Below are positions 15,338-23,613 of a stretch of DNA of 64,000 nt, piece by piece; position 1 is the first letter of the stretch, and each line of letters opens with the position of its first letter. The DNA comes from Clostridiales bacterium UBA6114 (GTDB taxonomy: Bacteria; Bacillota; Clostridia; Oscillospirales; Butyricicoccaceae). The DNA lies in contig DIWE01000010.1 in NCBI GenBank assembly GCA_002423435.1, forward strand, positions 91,987-155,986, read 5' to 3'. The position numbers and the translations under genes are program-made. Under the pieces are notes generated by a model, which searched no databases, was not told the origin of the DNA, and was given only the letters and a program-made list of their open reading frames with translations.

Positions 15338-16135
15338 ATGGAATACGAAAATCAGAAGCTGCTGGTTGAAACGTATGAAAACGGGGTGGCGAAGGTTACG
15401 CTCAATAACCCGCCGCTCAATACCGTCACTCTGGATCTGACGCGCGAAATGTACGATACGTTCAAGAAGCTCGATCGGGATGAGCGTGTAAGGGTGATTG
15501 TCCTTACCGGATCGGGGACAAGGGCGTTTTGCGCCGGATCGGACATCAAAGAGTTCCCCGCGGTCAGCGCTGATGTGATCGAGCTCAAGCTTAAAAAGGA
15601 AAATGAAGCTTACAATATGATCGAGCAGATTTCAAAACCGGTTATCGCGGCGCTGGAAGGGGTGGTTTACGGCGGGGGCTGCGAGCTCGCGCTGACCTGC
15701 GACATCCGGATCGCCTCCGAAACGGCGAAATTCGCCCTTCCGGAAATCAACCTCGGCGTCGTGCCCGGCACGGGCGGGGTGATGAGAATGCCGAAGACCG
15801 TGGGGCTTTCCAAGGCGTGCGAAATGATGTATCTCGGAGAACCGATTTCCGCCCGTGAGGCAAAGGAATGGAGGCTTGTCGGCCACGTTGTCCCGGCCGG
15901 CGAAGCCGTAAAGGCGGCGCTCGAGATGGCGGGAAAAATCGCTGAAAAATCTTCCCTGTCGCTCGCCGCGATCAAAAAGTATTCCCGGGAAATGTGCGAG
16001 GAGACAAGAGAGCAAAGCTTTTGGAAGAACCTTCTGATGAGCGATCCCTTATTTAAATCGCCCGAGTGCAAGGAAGGCGTCGAAGCCTTTTTTGCAAAGC
16101 GCAAGCCGGACTTCCACAAAAAAAATAACGTCTGA
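15338..16135 (+). CDS. enoyl-CoA hydratase/isomerase (crotonase) family protein
   Basis: A 265-residue crotonase-fold enzyme with both oxyanion-hole segments (AFCAGSDIKEF and GVVYGGGCELAL) and both acidic residues expected of an active hydratase (the Glu in GGGCE and the Glu in PEINLGVVPGTGG). It should hydrate an enoyl-CoA or dehydrate a 3-hydroxyacyl-CoA in the cytoplasm. It follows the IclR gene and precedes a CoA-transferase gene, with a hairpin-rich gap between. ATG is preceded by AAAGGGGTTAGGAG. The acyl group is unknown; CaiD-like and aromatic-pathway relatives exist, so no gene symbol is given. Confidence 0.9.
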   Translation: MEYENQKLLVETYENGVAKVTLNNPPLNTVTLDLTREMYDTFKKLDRDERVRVIVLTGSGTRAFCAGSDIKEFPAVSADVIELKLKKENEAYNMIEQISKPVIAALEGVVYGGGCELALTCDIRIASETAKFALPEINLGVVPGTGGVMRMPKTVGLSKACEMMYLGEPISAREAKEWRLVGHVVPAGEAVKAALEMAGKIAEKSSLSLAAIKKYSREMCEETREQSFWKNLLMSDPLFKSPECKEGVEAFFAKRKPDFHKKNNV

Positions 16136-16206
16136 GACGGACAGGAGCCGCCTGCGGTTTCGAAAAGACCGGAAAACCTTGGGAGAGAATCTTTATTTAA
16201 TGGCCG

Positions 16207-16447
16207 CTGAACAAAACAAAAACTCAGTCATATCAAGCCTTTCAATCTGTTTTTGTTTTGTTCAGGTGCAAGGTTTTTGGCTGTTTCCAGCCAAAAACCT
16301 TGCACCTTGGATTTGCGGCGTGTGTCCGCAAATCCAAGTGGACAGTCAAACAATGCATCTGAAGCGACAAAACAGGCTTGTTTTGTCGCCCAGAAAGGTG
16401 GAAACCGCCTTTCCGGCAAATGCGATTCGCAAATCGCATTTGTTCAG
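16207..16447. repeat. array of six consecutive hairpins
   Basis: The 362-base gap between the hydratase and CoA-transferase genes is filled with inverted repeats: 17 bp (16207-16223/16249-16265), 19 bp with a TTTC loop (16265-16283/16288-16306), 13 bp (16306-16318/16326-16338), 11 bp with loop GGCT (16364-16374/16379-16389), 9 bp (16393-16401/16405-16413, one G-T) and 10 bp with loop CGCA (16418-16427/16432-16441). All but one are perfect. TTTGTTCAG at 16439-16447 also complements the first arm, closing the whole array. No T-runs follow, and no gene is credible here. Confidence 0.85.
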
Positions 16448-16497
16448 TGGACATTATTTAGTGTATTTTTATTAATAAACAGGAGGATGGCTGCGGA

Positions 16498-18030
16498 ATG
16501 TTAAAATCCAAGATCATTCGTTTTGAGGATGCCGTTGATTTGATCAGGGACGGAGATACCGTTGCGGTATGCGGCTGCGAGAATCTGCTTGTGCCGAACA
16601 AAATGCTTGGTGCGATCGAGGAAAAGTTCCTGAGAGCGGGGCACCCCGGAAATCTGACGGAATTTCATCCGATTATTCACGGAATGGGTGTCGGCCTTGG
16701 ATTGGAGCATTTCGCGCATGAAGGCTTCATAAAAACCACAATCGGCAGCGGTTACAGTTATTTGAAAACCTCGAAAATATCGCAGATGATCCGTGAAAAC
16801 AGGATCGAGGCGCATATCATGCCGATGGGCACTGCGTTTAAGATGATCCAGAGCATCGCTTCGGGGGAAGAATATACCCTTACCGACGTCGGGATCAATA
16901 CGTTCGTCGACCCCAGAATCGAAGGAGGCCGGATGAACGAGGCGACGCAGGGCTCCCTTTCAAAGGTGATCACCTTCGAGGGAAAAGAGATGCTCTGCTA
17001 TAAAAACCCGAAAATCGACATCGCCGTCATCCGGGGCACGACCGCGGACGAAAACGGCAACCTGAGCCTGGAGGAGGAGCCGGTGACGCTGGGAGTCTGT
17101 ACCCTGGCCATGGCGGCGAGGGCGTGCGGGGGCAAGGTGATCGCGCAGGTCAAAAGGGTGGCGAAGTCAGGCTCGCTTCATCCGAAAAGCGTGATCGTGC
17201 CGGGAATTATGGTCGACGCGATTGTGGTCGACGAAGACCAGAGTTTTTCCGGAGGCGAAAAATTGAACCCGGCGCTGACCGGGGAAATTAAAATACCGAT
17301 CGGAAGCATCGAGCTTCTTCCCTTAGACGTCCAGAAGGTCGTGATTAGCCGCGCGGCCGAAGAGGTGCCGAAACAGCCGATGACGATCAATCTCGGGGTC
17401 GGGATGCCGGTCGGGGTGCCGAAGATCCTTGTGGAGCAGGACCGGATGGAGGGAATCACGTTTTTCCCGGAACATGGCTCGGTCGGGGGCATCCTGGGCG
17501 ACAGGAGCATATTCGGCACGAATATGAACCCCGACGCGATCATCGACTCGACGCAGGTGTTCCATTATTTCCGCGGCGGCGGGCTCGATATCACCTTCCT
17601 CGGCTGCGGCCAAGTGGACAGACACGGCAACGTGAACGTCAGCAAATTCAACGGCATCATTCCCGGCTGCGGCGGCTTTATCGATATTGCCTACAAAACC
17701 AAAAAGCTTGTGTTCTGCGGGACGTTTTCCGCCGGCGGCATCGATGTCGTCCTTGATAACGGAAAAATAAAAATCAACCGGGAAGGCAAATATTTTAAGT
17801 TCGTCGAGGACGTCGAGCAGATCACGTTAAACGGCGATGAGGCCCTCAAAAAGGGCCAGGAGGTGATTTATGTCACCGAACGCGCCGTGTTCCGGCTCGA
17901 AAAGGACGGTATTCATCTGATCGAGATCGCCGACGGAGTCGACATAAACAAAGAACTCCTTGACTATATCCCGTTTGAGATCAAGGTCGACAGGGACCTT
18001 AAAAAAATGGACCTCAAACATTTTCAGTAA
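16498..18030 (+). CDS. fused acyl-CoA:carboxylate CoA-transferase, family I (copy 1)
   Basis: A 510-residue protein with alpha- and beta-type CoA-transferase halves fused, as in propionate CoA-transferase (Pct/YdiF). The N-terminal half has GDTVAVCGCENL and later GGKVIAQVKRV; the C-terminal half has LGVGMPVG, the putative catalytic glutamate in FFPEHGSVGG (expected to form the glutamyl-CoA thioester) and NGIIPGCGGFIDIA. It would move CoA between an acyl-CoA donor and a carboxylic acid. It is 60-70% similar by eye to the CoA-transferase at 45587-47113. ATG is preceded by AGGAGG. The CoA acceptor cannot be deduced. Confidence 0.9.
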   Translation: MLKSKIIRFEDAVDLIRDGDTVAVCGCENLLVPNKMLGAIEEKFLRAGHPGNLTEFHPIIHGMGVGLGLEHFAHEGFIKTTIGSGYSYLKTSKISQMIRENRIEAHIMPMGTAFKMIQSIASGEEYTLTDVGINTFVDPRIEGGRMNEATQGSLSKVITFEGKEMLCYKNPKIDIAVIRGTTADENGNLSLEEEPVTLGVCTLAMAARACGGKVIAQVKRVAKSGSLHPKSVIVPGIMVDAIVVDEDQSFSGGEKLNPALTGEIKIPIGSIELLPLDVQKVVISRAAEEVPKQPMTINLGVGMPVGVPKILVEQDRMEGITFFPEHGSVGGILGDRSIFGTNMNPDAIIDSTQVFHYFRGGGLDITFLGCGQVDRHGNVNVSKFNGIIPGCGGFIDIAYKTKKLVFCGTFSAGGIDVVLDNGKIKINREGKYFKFVEDVEQITLNGDEALKKGQEVIYVTERAVFRLEKDGIHLIEIADGVDINKELLDYIPFEIKVDRDLKKMDLKHFQ

Positions 18031-18332
18031 AGCATAAAAGGATCTTTTAAGGCCGATTGCCTCCGTCCGGGGAAAGGCGCTGCCCTTCCCCGGACGGCCC
18101 CCGCGAAACGGCAGCCCACGGAAATGTCTTATTTTTCACAAATTTGTAAAAACCGTCGATAATGACTTGATTTAAGCCCCGGCTTGCATTATAATTTGTT
18201 AAGATAGACATGAGTGGGCTGTGCGGAATTTGATAAGGCCGCCCGAGCTTTTGAAATAATCCGGTAAGAATTTGCAAAAACATGAACGGAGTCCTATAAT
18301 ATAGAATAAATACAATAAGGGAGTGGGTTTGT
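18031..18332 (+). promoter_or_regulatory. gap with a GC-rich hairpin and two tandem promoters
   Basis: CCGTCCGGGGAA (18063-18074) pairs with TTCCCCGGACGG (18086-18097), a stem without a T-run that ends the CoA-transferase transcript or protects it. Two promoters follow: TTGATT-N17-TATAAT (18167-18195) and TTGCAA-N17-TATAAT (18272-18300). No gene is seen in between. Confidence 0.7.
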
Positions 18333-18776
18333 TTGAGGTATTTCGACGAGCTTTCATTGGAAGAAGAGTTTCTGACTCCGGCCAGAACGATGACGGAGAC
18401 CGATGTCGTGATGTTTGCGGCAATGACCGGCGATTACAATGAGATTCATACAAACGCGGAAAAAATGAAGGACAGCCAATTCGGCGGAAGGCTTGTTCAC
18501 GGGCTTCTGGCGCTGTCGGTCAGCCACGGCCTGATGTTCCGGACGGCCATCTTAGACGGGAGCGCGGTCGCGTTTGTAGGCATCGACGACCTTAAATTCC
18601 TCGCGCCCGTAAAAATCGGCGACACCGTCCACGGAAAGATCACGGTAAAAAATCTTGTTCCGAGCAGGTCAAAACCGGACAGAGGCATCGCCTATTTTCA
18701 GTTTGAACTGATCAAACAGGACGGCACCGTTGTGCAAAGCTGCGTAAAGAAAATCATGATGATAAAAAAACCGTGA
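18333..18776 (+). CDS. MaoC-like hydratase (copy 1)
   Basis: A 147-residue single hot-dog-fold protein of the MaoC/R-specific hydratase family: ARTMTETDVVMFAAMTGDYN, then the catalytic signature with Asp and His (GDYNEIHTNAEKMKDSQFGG), RLVHGLLALSVSHGL and a final KIMMIKK strand. Such enzymes hydrate enoyl-CoA with R stereochemistry or dehydrate the hydroxyacyl-CoA. TTG is the start, preceded by AAGGGAG. It is paralogous to the protein at 45115-45570; in both loci the MaoC gene adjoins a family-I CoA-transferase gene, in opposite order. Confidence 0.88.
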   Translation: MRYFDELSLEEEFLTPARTMTETDVVMFAAMTGDYNEIHTNAEKMKDSQFGGRLVHGLLALSVSHGLMFRTAILDGSAVAFVGIDDLKFLAPVKIGDTVHGKITVKNLVPSRSKPDRGIAYFQFELIKQDGTVVQSCVKKIMMIKKP

Positions 18777-18854
18777 ATTTTCCGGAAAAATAAAATCTCA
18801 CCTTTTCGAAGCATAAACAGGTCTGTGAAATTAAAATATAATGATGGTAATGTT

Positions 18855-18947
18855 ATGAACGATCTGATAAAATTACAACAGGAAGAAAAGCAGGGTATTT
18901 TGTCCTGCTGTTGCGGCTATGCGGTTAAACCAGGTTTAATATATTAA
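18855..18947 (+). CDS. possible 30-residue leader peptide
   Basis: The frame MNDLIKLQQEEKQGILSCCC ends GYAVKPGLIY. It lies between a possible promoter (TATAAT at 18837-18842) and the flavoprotein gene, includes a hairpin (AGCAGG/CCTGCT, 18889-18909), and its end runs into a palindrome. The three adjacent cysteine codons would suit a regulatory leader, but the ribosome site is weak and coding is uncertain. Confidence 0.25.
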   Translation: MNDLIKLQQEEKQGILSCCCGYAVKPGLIY

Positions 18948-18949
18948 AC
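18934..18949 (+). promoter_or_regulatory. 16-bp palindrome before the flavoprotein gene
   Basis: GTTTAATATATTAAAC is a perfect dyad 41 bases before the start codon, flanked by CCAG and CTGTTTTCTGG. It is a plausible operator for an unknown regulator. Confidence 0.5.
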
Positions 18950-18989
18950 TGTTTTCTGGTCGCATGGAAGGCTGTAGGGAGGTCTGATT

Positions 18990-20675
18990 ATGGAGAACTT
19001 CAAGGGGAAAAAGCATTCCGTATTAAAAACGGACGTTCTGGTGATCGGCGGGGGAGGGGCGGCCCTGCGCGCCGCGCTCCAGGCTGATGAAAGCGGCGCC
19101 GAGGTTCTGATCGCATCGAAGGGGCCTGTCGGGAAAAGCGGCGCGACATATTACAGCGTGGCTGAAATAGGGGCGTTCAACGTGCCCGACGGGGCGATGG
19201 ACGAAAAGGACAATCCCGACGCCTTCTACAAGGATATCATGGACGCCGCCCTCGGCGTCGCAAATCCGAAGCTTGCGAGGATTGTGGCCGACGAGGCGGT
19301 GGAGGCGATGAAATACCTTGAGAGCCGCGGTATGGAATATGCCAGGGACGAAAAGCAAAATTACATGGTTTACCGCGCGTGCTTTTCGACGCGGCCGAGG
19401 TCCCATGTCGTCAAGGACCATTTCAGGCCGATCGTAAAGGCCTTGTCCGACGAGGTGGAAAAGAGAAATATCCGCTTGATGGAAAACGTCACCGTAACCG
19501 ACCTGATCGTCAGGGGAAATGAGGTTGGCGGCGCTTTTGCAATCGATGATAACGACAATCTTTTTGTGATCCGGGCGAAGGCGGTCATCGTCGCGTCGGG
19601 CGGCGCGAGCACCCTGTTTAAGAGGAACATGTATCCGAGCGATATCACGGGCGACGGCTACGCGATGGCGAAAAGGGCCGGCGCGAAGCTTACGAACATG
19701 GAATTTATCCAGGCCGGAATCGGCCTTGCGCACCCCGCGATCAATCTGTTCGGCAATCAGCTCTGGGTGGCCATGCCGAATCTGACCAACGGAAAAAACG
19801 AGAGCTTCCTTGAAAAATATATCGAGGGGCCCTATTCAAAGGCCGACGTCATCCGCGCCAAGAGCGGGCATTTCCCGTTTTCCACCCGGGATATCTCGAA
19901 ATTTGTCGAGATATCGGTGCAGCGCGAAATTACGGAGGGCACGCCGACGGAAAACGGCAACGTTTATCTCGATTTTTTGAGCACCGACTTTGAGGACCTG
20001 TTCCGGAGAGACGCGAATTTCAAGGAGATGTGGCCGCTGACCTACGACCATTTCCTGAAGCTCGGCAGGGATCTATACAAGGAAAAGATAGAGATCGCCT
20101 GCTTTGCCCACGCCATCAACGGCGGAATTATGATCGACGAGAATGCCGAGAGCACGATAAGCGGTCTTTTTGCCGCGGGTGAAACCGCGTCGGGACCCCA
20201 CGGAGCCGACCGCCTCGGCGGAAATATGTCGGTCACCTGTCAGGTGTTCGGCCGCAGGGCCGGAATCGCAGCGGCGAAACGGGCGAAAGCGCAAAACGAG
20301 TATCCGGACTATGAAAGCGCGCTTGAGGCAGAACTGGACTTCTTAAACACGTTTGCGCCGAAAGGGGAGCAGGCGAGAAGGGCGATGCTCGAAAGGCTCC
20401 AGCAGAAAGCGGACGCGAGCCTTCTGATCGTCAGGGACGAGGCGCGGATAAACGGATTCTTAAAGGAGCTCGGGAGTCTCGAAGAGGAAATGAAAAAGGA
20501 AGACGCCGCGGGTGACACAGTTTCCGTCGCCCGTATGGTCGAACTCAAAAATCTCTGCGGCACCGGAGAAATGATCGCGACGGCGGCGCTTTTGCGCAGG
20601 GAAAGCCGCGGCAGCCATTACAGAAGCGATTTTCCCTCCCTGGATGAAAAGTTCGCATATAATATTATTCTATAA
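18990..20675 (+). CDS. FAD-dependent fumarate-reductase/succinate-dehydrogenase-like flavoprotein
   Basis: A 561-residue soluble flavoprotein of the FrdA/SdhA/L-aspartate-oxidase family. It has the N-terminal dinucleotide site DVLVIGGGGAALRAALQA, the flavin-linked region GPVGKSGATYYS, ASGGASTLFKRN, the capping-domain substrate region, the FAD motif ISGLFAAGETASGPHGADRL and the C-terminal RRESRGSHYRSDFP. It lacks a signal peptide and the FMN or haem domains of secreted fumarate/urocanate reductases, and no iron-sulfur or membrane subunit gene is next to it. In this setting between MaoC and CaiB genes it may reduce a C=C bond in an unsaturated acid made by the pathway, but oxidation is equally possible. 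Confidence 0.88.
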   Translation: MENFKGKKHSVLKTDVLVIGGGGAALRAALQADESGAEVLIASKGPVGKSGATYYSVAEIGAFNVPDGAMDEKDNPDAFYKDIMDAALGVANPKLARIVADEAVEAMKYLESRGMEYARDEKQNYMVYRACFSTRPRSHVVKDHFRPIVKALSDEVEKRNIRLMENVTVTDLIVRGNEVGGAFAIDDNDNLFVIRAKAVIVASGGASTLFKRNMYPSDITGDGYAMAKRAGAKLTNMEFIQAGIGLAHPAINLFGNQLWVAMPNLTNGKNESFLEKYIEGPYSKADVIRAKSGHFPFSTRDISKFVEISVQREITEGTPTENGNVYLDFLSTDFEDLFRRDANFKEMWPLTYDHFLKLGRDLYKEKIEIACFAHAINGGIMIDENAESTISGLFAAGETASGPHGADRLGGNMSVTCQVFGRRAGIAAAKRAKAQNEYPDYESALEAELDFLNTFAPKGEQARRAMLERLQQKADASLLIVRDEARINGFLKELGSLEEEMKKEDAAGDTVSVARMVELKNLCGTGEMIATAALLRRESRGSHYRSDFPSLDEKFAYNIIL

Positions 20676-20698
20676 AGAATCATAATTTGAGGTGTACG

Positions 20699-21880
20699 AT
20701 GTTAGAAGGAGTTAAAGTACTGAGCTTTACCCACTTTTTGCAGGGACCGTCCTGTTCCCAGACGCTGGCGGATTTAGGCGCGGACGTTATAAAAATCGAA
20801 TCCACCGCCGGATCGTTTGAACGCGGCTGGTCGGGCCCCAACTCCTTTAAAAACGGTGTCAGCGTGTTTTTTCTCCTTGGAAACCGAAACTTAAAGTCGA
20901 TTGCGATCGACTTAAAGACGGAAGAGGGCAAAAAGATTATATACGACCTTGTCAAAACATATGATGTTGTCGTTGAGAATTTCAGGCCCGGCGTTATGGA
21001 TCGGCTGGGCCTTTCCTATGAGGAACTGAAGAAGATCAATCAAAGGCTGATCTATTGCTCCTGTTCCGGCTACGGCCCGACGGGGCCGTACGCGGGAAAG
21101 CCCGGCCAGGACCTGCTCGCCCAGAGCATCAGCGGGCTGATCGATATGACCGGCCGCGGCGATCCGACTGCCGTCGGCACCTCCGTCATCGATCAGCACG
21201 GGGCGATTCTGGCGGCGCTCGGCATTGTTTCCGCCGTGTACGAGAGGGAGAAGACCGGAAAGGGCCACAAGATCGACGCAAGCCTTTTAAACGCGGCGCT
21301 CGATTTGCAGATCGAGCCGCTTGCATACTATATGAACGCGAAGGAAACCGTCGCCGGAGGCCGAAGCCCGACCGGGCTCGGGACAAGGATTCACGGCTCC
21401 CCCTACGGGGTTTATAAAACGGCGGACGGATACATCACGATGTCCCTGACCGGCTTTGACAAGCTTGCGGAAGTGTTCGAGCCGGGCGCGCTCGACGGAT
21501 TTACGGCCGAGGACCAGATCGAACGCCGCGAGGAGTTCGACCGGGTGCTTTCCGAGCAGGTGAAAAAGAAAACCACCGGGGAATGGATAGAGATTTTTGA
21601 AAAAAAGAAAATGTGGTATGCCCCGGTCAATACTTATGAGGACGTGATCAATAATCCCCAGGTCGTCTGGAACGAATCGGTCATGACGATCGATTATCCG
21701 GGGGCGGGAGAAGTAAAGGTCATAAACCACCCCTTGCGCTACGACGGAAAGCCCCTCCGGCTTAAAAGACGTCCCCCGAAGTTCGGCGAACATACCTTGG
21801 AGATCCTGAAAGAGTTCGGATACAGCGAGGAGAAGATTCGCGCATACAAGGAAAAGGGCGTGCTCGCCTGGGAGGACTAG
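20699..21880 (+). CDS. CaiB/BaiF family (type III) CoA-transferase
   Basis: A 393-residue enzyme with the formyl-CoA-transferase-like N-terminus VKVLSFTHFLQGPSCSQTLA and LGADVIKIE, NRNLKSIAIDLKTEEGK, the catalytic aspartate region VGTSVIDQHGAILAALGIVS (Asp165) and the C-terminal APVNTYEDVINNPQ and GEHTLEILKEFGYS. It would transfer CoA between two carboxylic acids through an aspartyl-anhydride intermediate. ATG is preceded by GAGGTG and the gene follows the flavoprotein by 23 bases. A second, mechanistically different CoA-transferase in the same cluster suggests two distinct CoA-activation steps, such as substrate entry and product release. Confidence 0.92.
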   Translation: MLEGVKVLSFTHFLQGPSCSQTLADLGADVIKIESTAGSFERGWSGPNSFKNGVSVFFLLGNRNLKSIAIDLKTEEGKKIIYDLVKTYDVVVENFRPGVMDRLGLSYEELKKINQRLIYCSCSGYGPTGPYAGKPGQDLLAQSISGLIDMTGRGDPTAVGTSVIDQHGAILAALGIVSAVYEREKTGKGHKIDASLLNAALDLQIEPLAYYMNAKETVAGGRSPTGLGTRIHGSPYGVYKTADGYITMSLTGFDKLAEVFEPGALDGFTAEDQIERREEFDRVLSEQVKKKTTGEWIEIFEKKKMWYAPVNTYEDVINNPQVVWNESVMTIDYPGAGEVKVINHPLRYDGKPLRLKRRPPKFGEHTLEILKEFGYSEEKIRAYKEKGVLAWED

Positions 21881-21938
21881 CCGCCGATAAAGTCGGGCCC
21901 GGTCCGAATTAAAAATAAACAACAGTGGAAGGAAGCGT

Positions 21939-22931
21939 TTGTCGGTGATCGTAAGGCAGATTGGACATTCGGGCATTTACGCCTCGGTTTTAGCGCTCGG
22001 CACGTGGGCCATCGGGGGAGACGCGGCATGGGGCAGGCAGGACGACGGCATTTCTATCCGCGCGATACACGAAGGGCTTGACAAGGGCATAAACCTCATT
22101 GATACGGCCCCCGCGTACGGCTTCGGACACAGCGAGAGGGTTGTCGGCGAGGCGCTCAAGGGGAGGCGGGACAAAGTGATCCTGTCCACCAAGTGCGGCC
22201 TTGTATGGGATGGCCTCGGAGGATCGAAACACCTCGAAAGGGACGGCAAAATCGTCTGCAAGAATCTGTCGAAAGAGGCGATTTTGAGAGGCGCCGAGGA
22301 AAGCCTCAGGAATCTCCAGACCGATTACATCGATATTTTCATCACCCACTGGCAGTCGGCCCCGCCGTACTTAACGCCCGTTTCCGAGACGATGGAGGCG
22401 CTTCTTGCGCTGAAAAAGGAGGGAAAGATCCGGGCGATCGGCGTGTCCAACGTAAGCTGCGCCCAGGTGGAGGAATATTTAAGCTGCGGCGATATTGCCC
22501 TTGTTCAGCAGAAGTACTCCATGCTGGACAGAAAGGTGGAGGAAGAGCTCCTGCCCCTGTGCGAAAAAAAGGACCTCACCTTCCAGGCGTATTCACCGCT
22601 GGAGCAGGGACTGCTCACCGGAAATATCGGCCGCGACACCGTTTTGCCGGAAGAAGACGTGCGGCGCAGGTCCATTTGGTATCAGCCGCAAAACCGGGAA
22701 AAGGTGATTTCCATGCTCGAGGGCTTCGGGCCGCTTTGTGAAAAGTACGGCTGCAGCCTTTCAAACCTTGTCATCGCGTGGATGGCGGCCCAGGGCGGCA
22801 AAATCAATATTTTGTGCGGCGCGAGAAAACCCGCCCATGTTCTGGAAAACGTAAAAGGCGGGGAAATCGAGCTCGACGGGCAGGACGTTTTGAATATGCG
22901 CCGGGATATTGAAAATCTGACGGCATTATAA
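21939..22931 (+). CDS. aldo/keto reductase family oxidoreductase
   Basis: A 330-residue (beta/alpha)8 oxidoreductase with the AKR tetrad positions visible: Asp and Tyr in INLIDTAPAYGFGHSE, Lys in ILSTKCGLV and His in DIFITHWQS. The C-terminal GARKPAHVLENV resembles the NADPH-binding R/N segment. TTG start is preceded by GGAAGGA. It is the last gene of the CoA cluster, 58 bases after the CaiB gene, and may reduce an aldehyde or ketone intermediate. It could alternatively belong to sugar metabolism, since a sugar operon starts 230 bases further on. Confidence 0.9.
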   Translation: MSVIVRQIGHSGIYASVLALGTWAIGGDAAWGRQDDGISIRAIHEGLDKGINLIDTAPAYGFGHSERVVGEALKGRRDKVILSTKCGLVWDGLGGSKHLERDGKIVCKNLSKEAILRGAEESLRNLQTDYIDIFITHWQSAPPYLTPVSETMEALLALKKEGKIRAIGVSNVSCAQVEEYLSCGDIALVQQKYSMLDRKVEEELLPLCEKKDLTFQAYSPLEQGLLTGNIGRDTVLPEEDVRRRSIWYQPQNREKVISMLEGFGPLCEKYGCSLSNLVIAWMAAQGGKINILCGARKPAHVLENVKGGEIELDGQDVLNMRRDIENLTAL

Positions 22932-22963
22932 TGTGTTATTGAAAAAGATAATGGAAATTTCTA

Positions 22964-23034
22964 TTGATCATTTTGAATTTAGATTATATAATTAATGTGT
23001 ATGTAATTGCATGCTGCATAACGATGTATATACA
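22964..23034 (+). promoter_or_regulatory. sugar operon promoter and HutC-type operator
   Basis: TTGATC (22964-22969), 17-base spacer, TATAAT (22987-22992). About 30 bases after the expected start lies ATGTATATACAAT (23024-23036), containing the perfect dyad TGTATATACA (23025-23034). HutC-subfamily GntR proteins bind TGTATATACA-like sites, and a HutC-type gene closes this gene set at 32881. Confidence 0.65.
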
Positions 23035-23160
23035 ATTAAAATCAAGTATGGAATGGTCAGGGGTGATACGTCATAGCATGCAAGGGTGGAGACCTGGAAA
23101 TACCCCGCGGCATACGGCATATATTTATAATTGCACAATCATATAAAAGGAGATGTAGTC

Positions 23161-23613
23161 ATGATAGCAATCGGCTGCGACAACCTGGGCTTGGACCTTA
23201 AGAACAAGGTGATCGAGGAATTTACGAAAAAGGGCTACGAGTTTCAGGATTTCGGGACGTACGACAAAAACCCCATGGACTATCCGGACATCGCGTACAA
23301 GGTTGCGACGGAGGTCGCGAAGGGGAAATTTGAGAGAGGCGTCCTGATCTGCGGAACCGGAATCGGCATGGCGATATCCGCCAACAAGGTAAAAGGGGCT
23401 TACGCCGCCGTCTGCCACGATCTGTATTCGACCGAGCGGTCCATTCTGAGTAACAATATCCAGATCGCCTGCTTCGGAGCGCTCGTCGTGGGGCCGTCGA
23501 CCGTGATTTCCCTGCTCGACAGATGGCTTAAGCTCGAGTTCAAGGAGAGCCCATCCTCAAAGAAGATCGCGAAGATCAAGGAGATTGAAGCAAAGCAGGG
23601 GGGAGCAAATTGA
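23161..23613 (+). CDS. RpiB/LacA/LacB family sugar-phosphate isomerase
   Basis: A 150-residue isomerase with the family signature GVLICGTGIGMAISANKVKG (Cys64 is the expected catalytic cysteine), Asp7 in GCDNLG and CHDLYSTERS. Relatives interconvert aldose and ketose phosphates (ribose-5-P, allose-6-P, galactose-6-P) or, in specialised pathways, unphosphorylated modified tetroses and pentoses. AAAAGGAGATG precedes the ATG chosen; ten in-frame codons upstream lack support. As first gene of an operon with a split transketolase, it probably makes or consumes the transketolase substrate. The exact sugar is not determinable. Confidence 0.88.
   Translation: MIAIGCDNLGLDLKNKVIEEFTKKGYEFQDFGTYDKNPMDYPDIAYKVATEVAKGKFERGVLICGTGIGMAISANKVKGAYAAVCHDLYSTERSILSNNIQIACFGALVVGPSTVISLLDRWLKLEFKESPSSKKIAKIKEIEAKQGGAN

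Noticed and set aside
16092..16504. Small open frames in the hairpin array
   Set aside because: They overlap the inverted repeats, lack ribosome sites and encode no recognisable protein.
20699..21880. Suspected loss of the catalytic aspartate in the CaiB-type transferase (SLLNAALD)
   Set aside because: The catalytic aspartate of formyl-CoA transferase aligns with Asp165 in VIDQHGAILAALG, which is intact.
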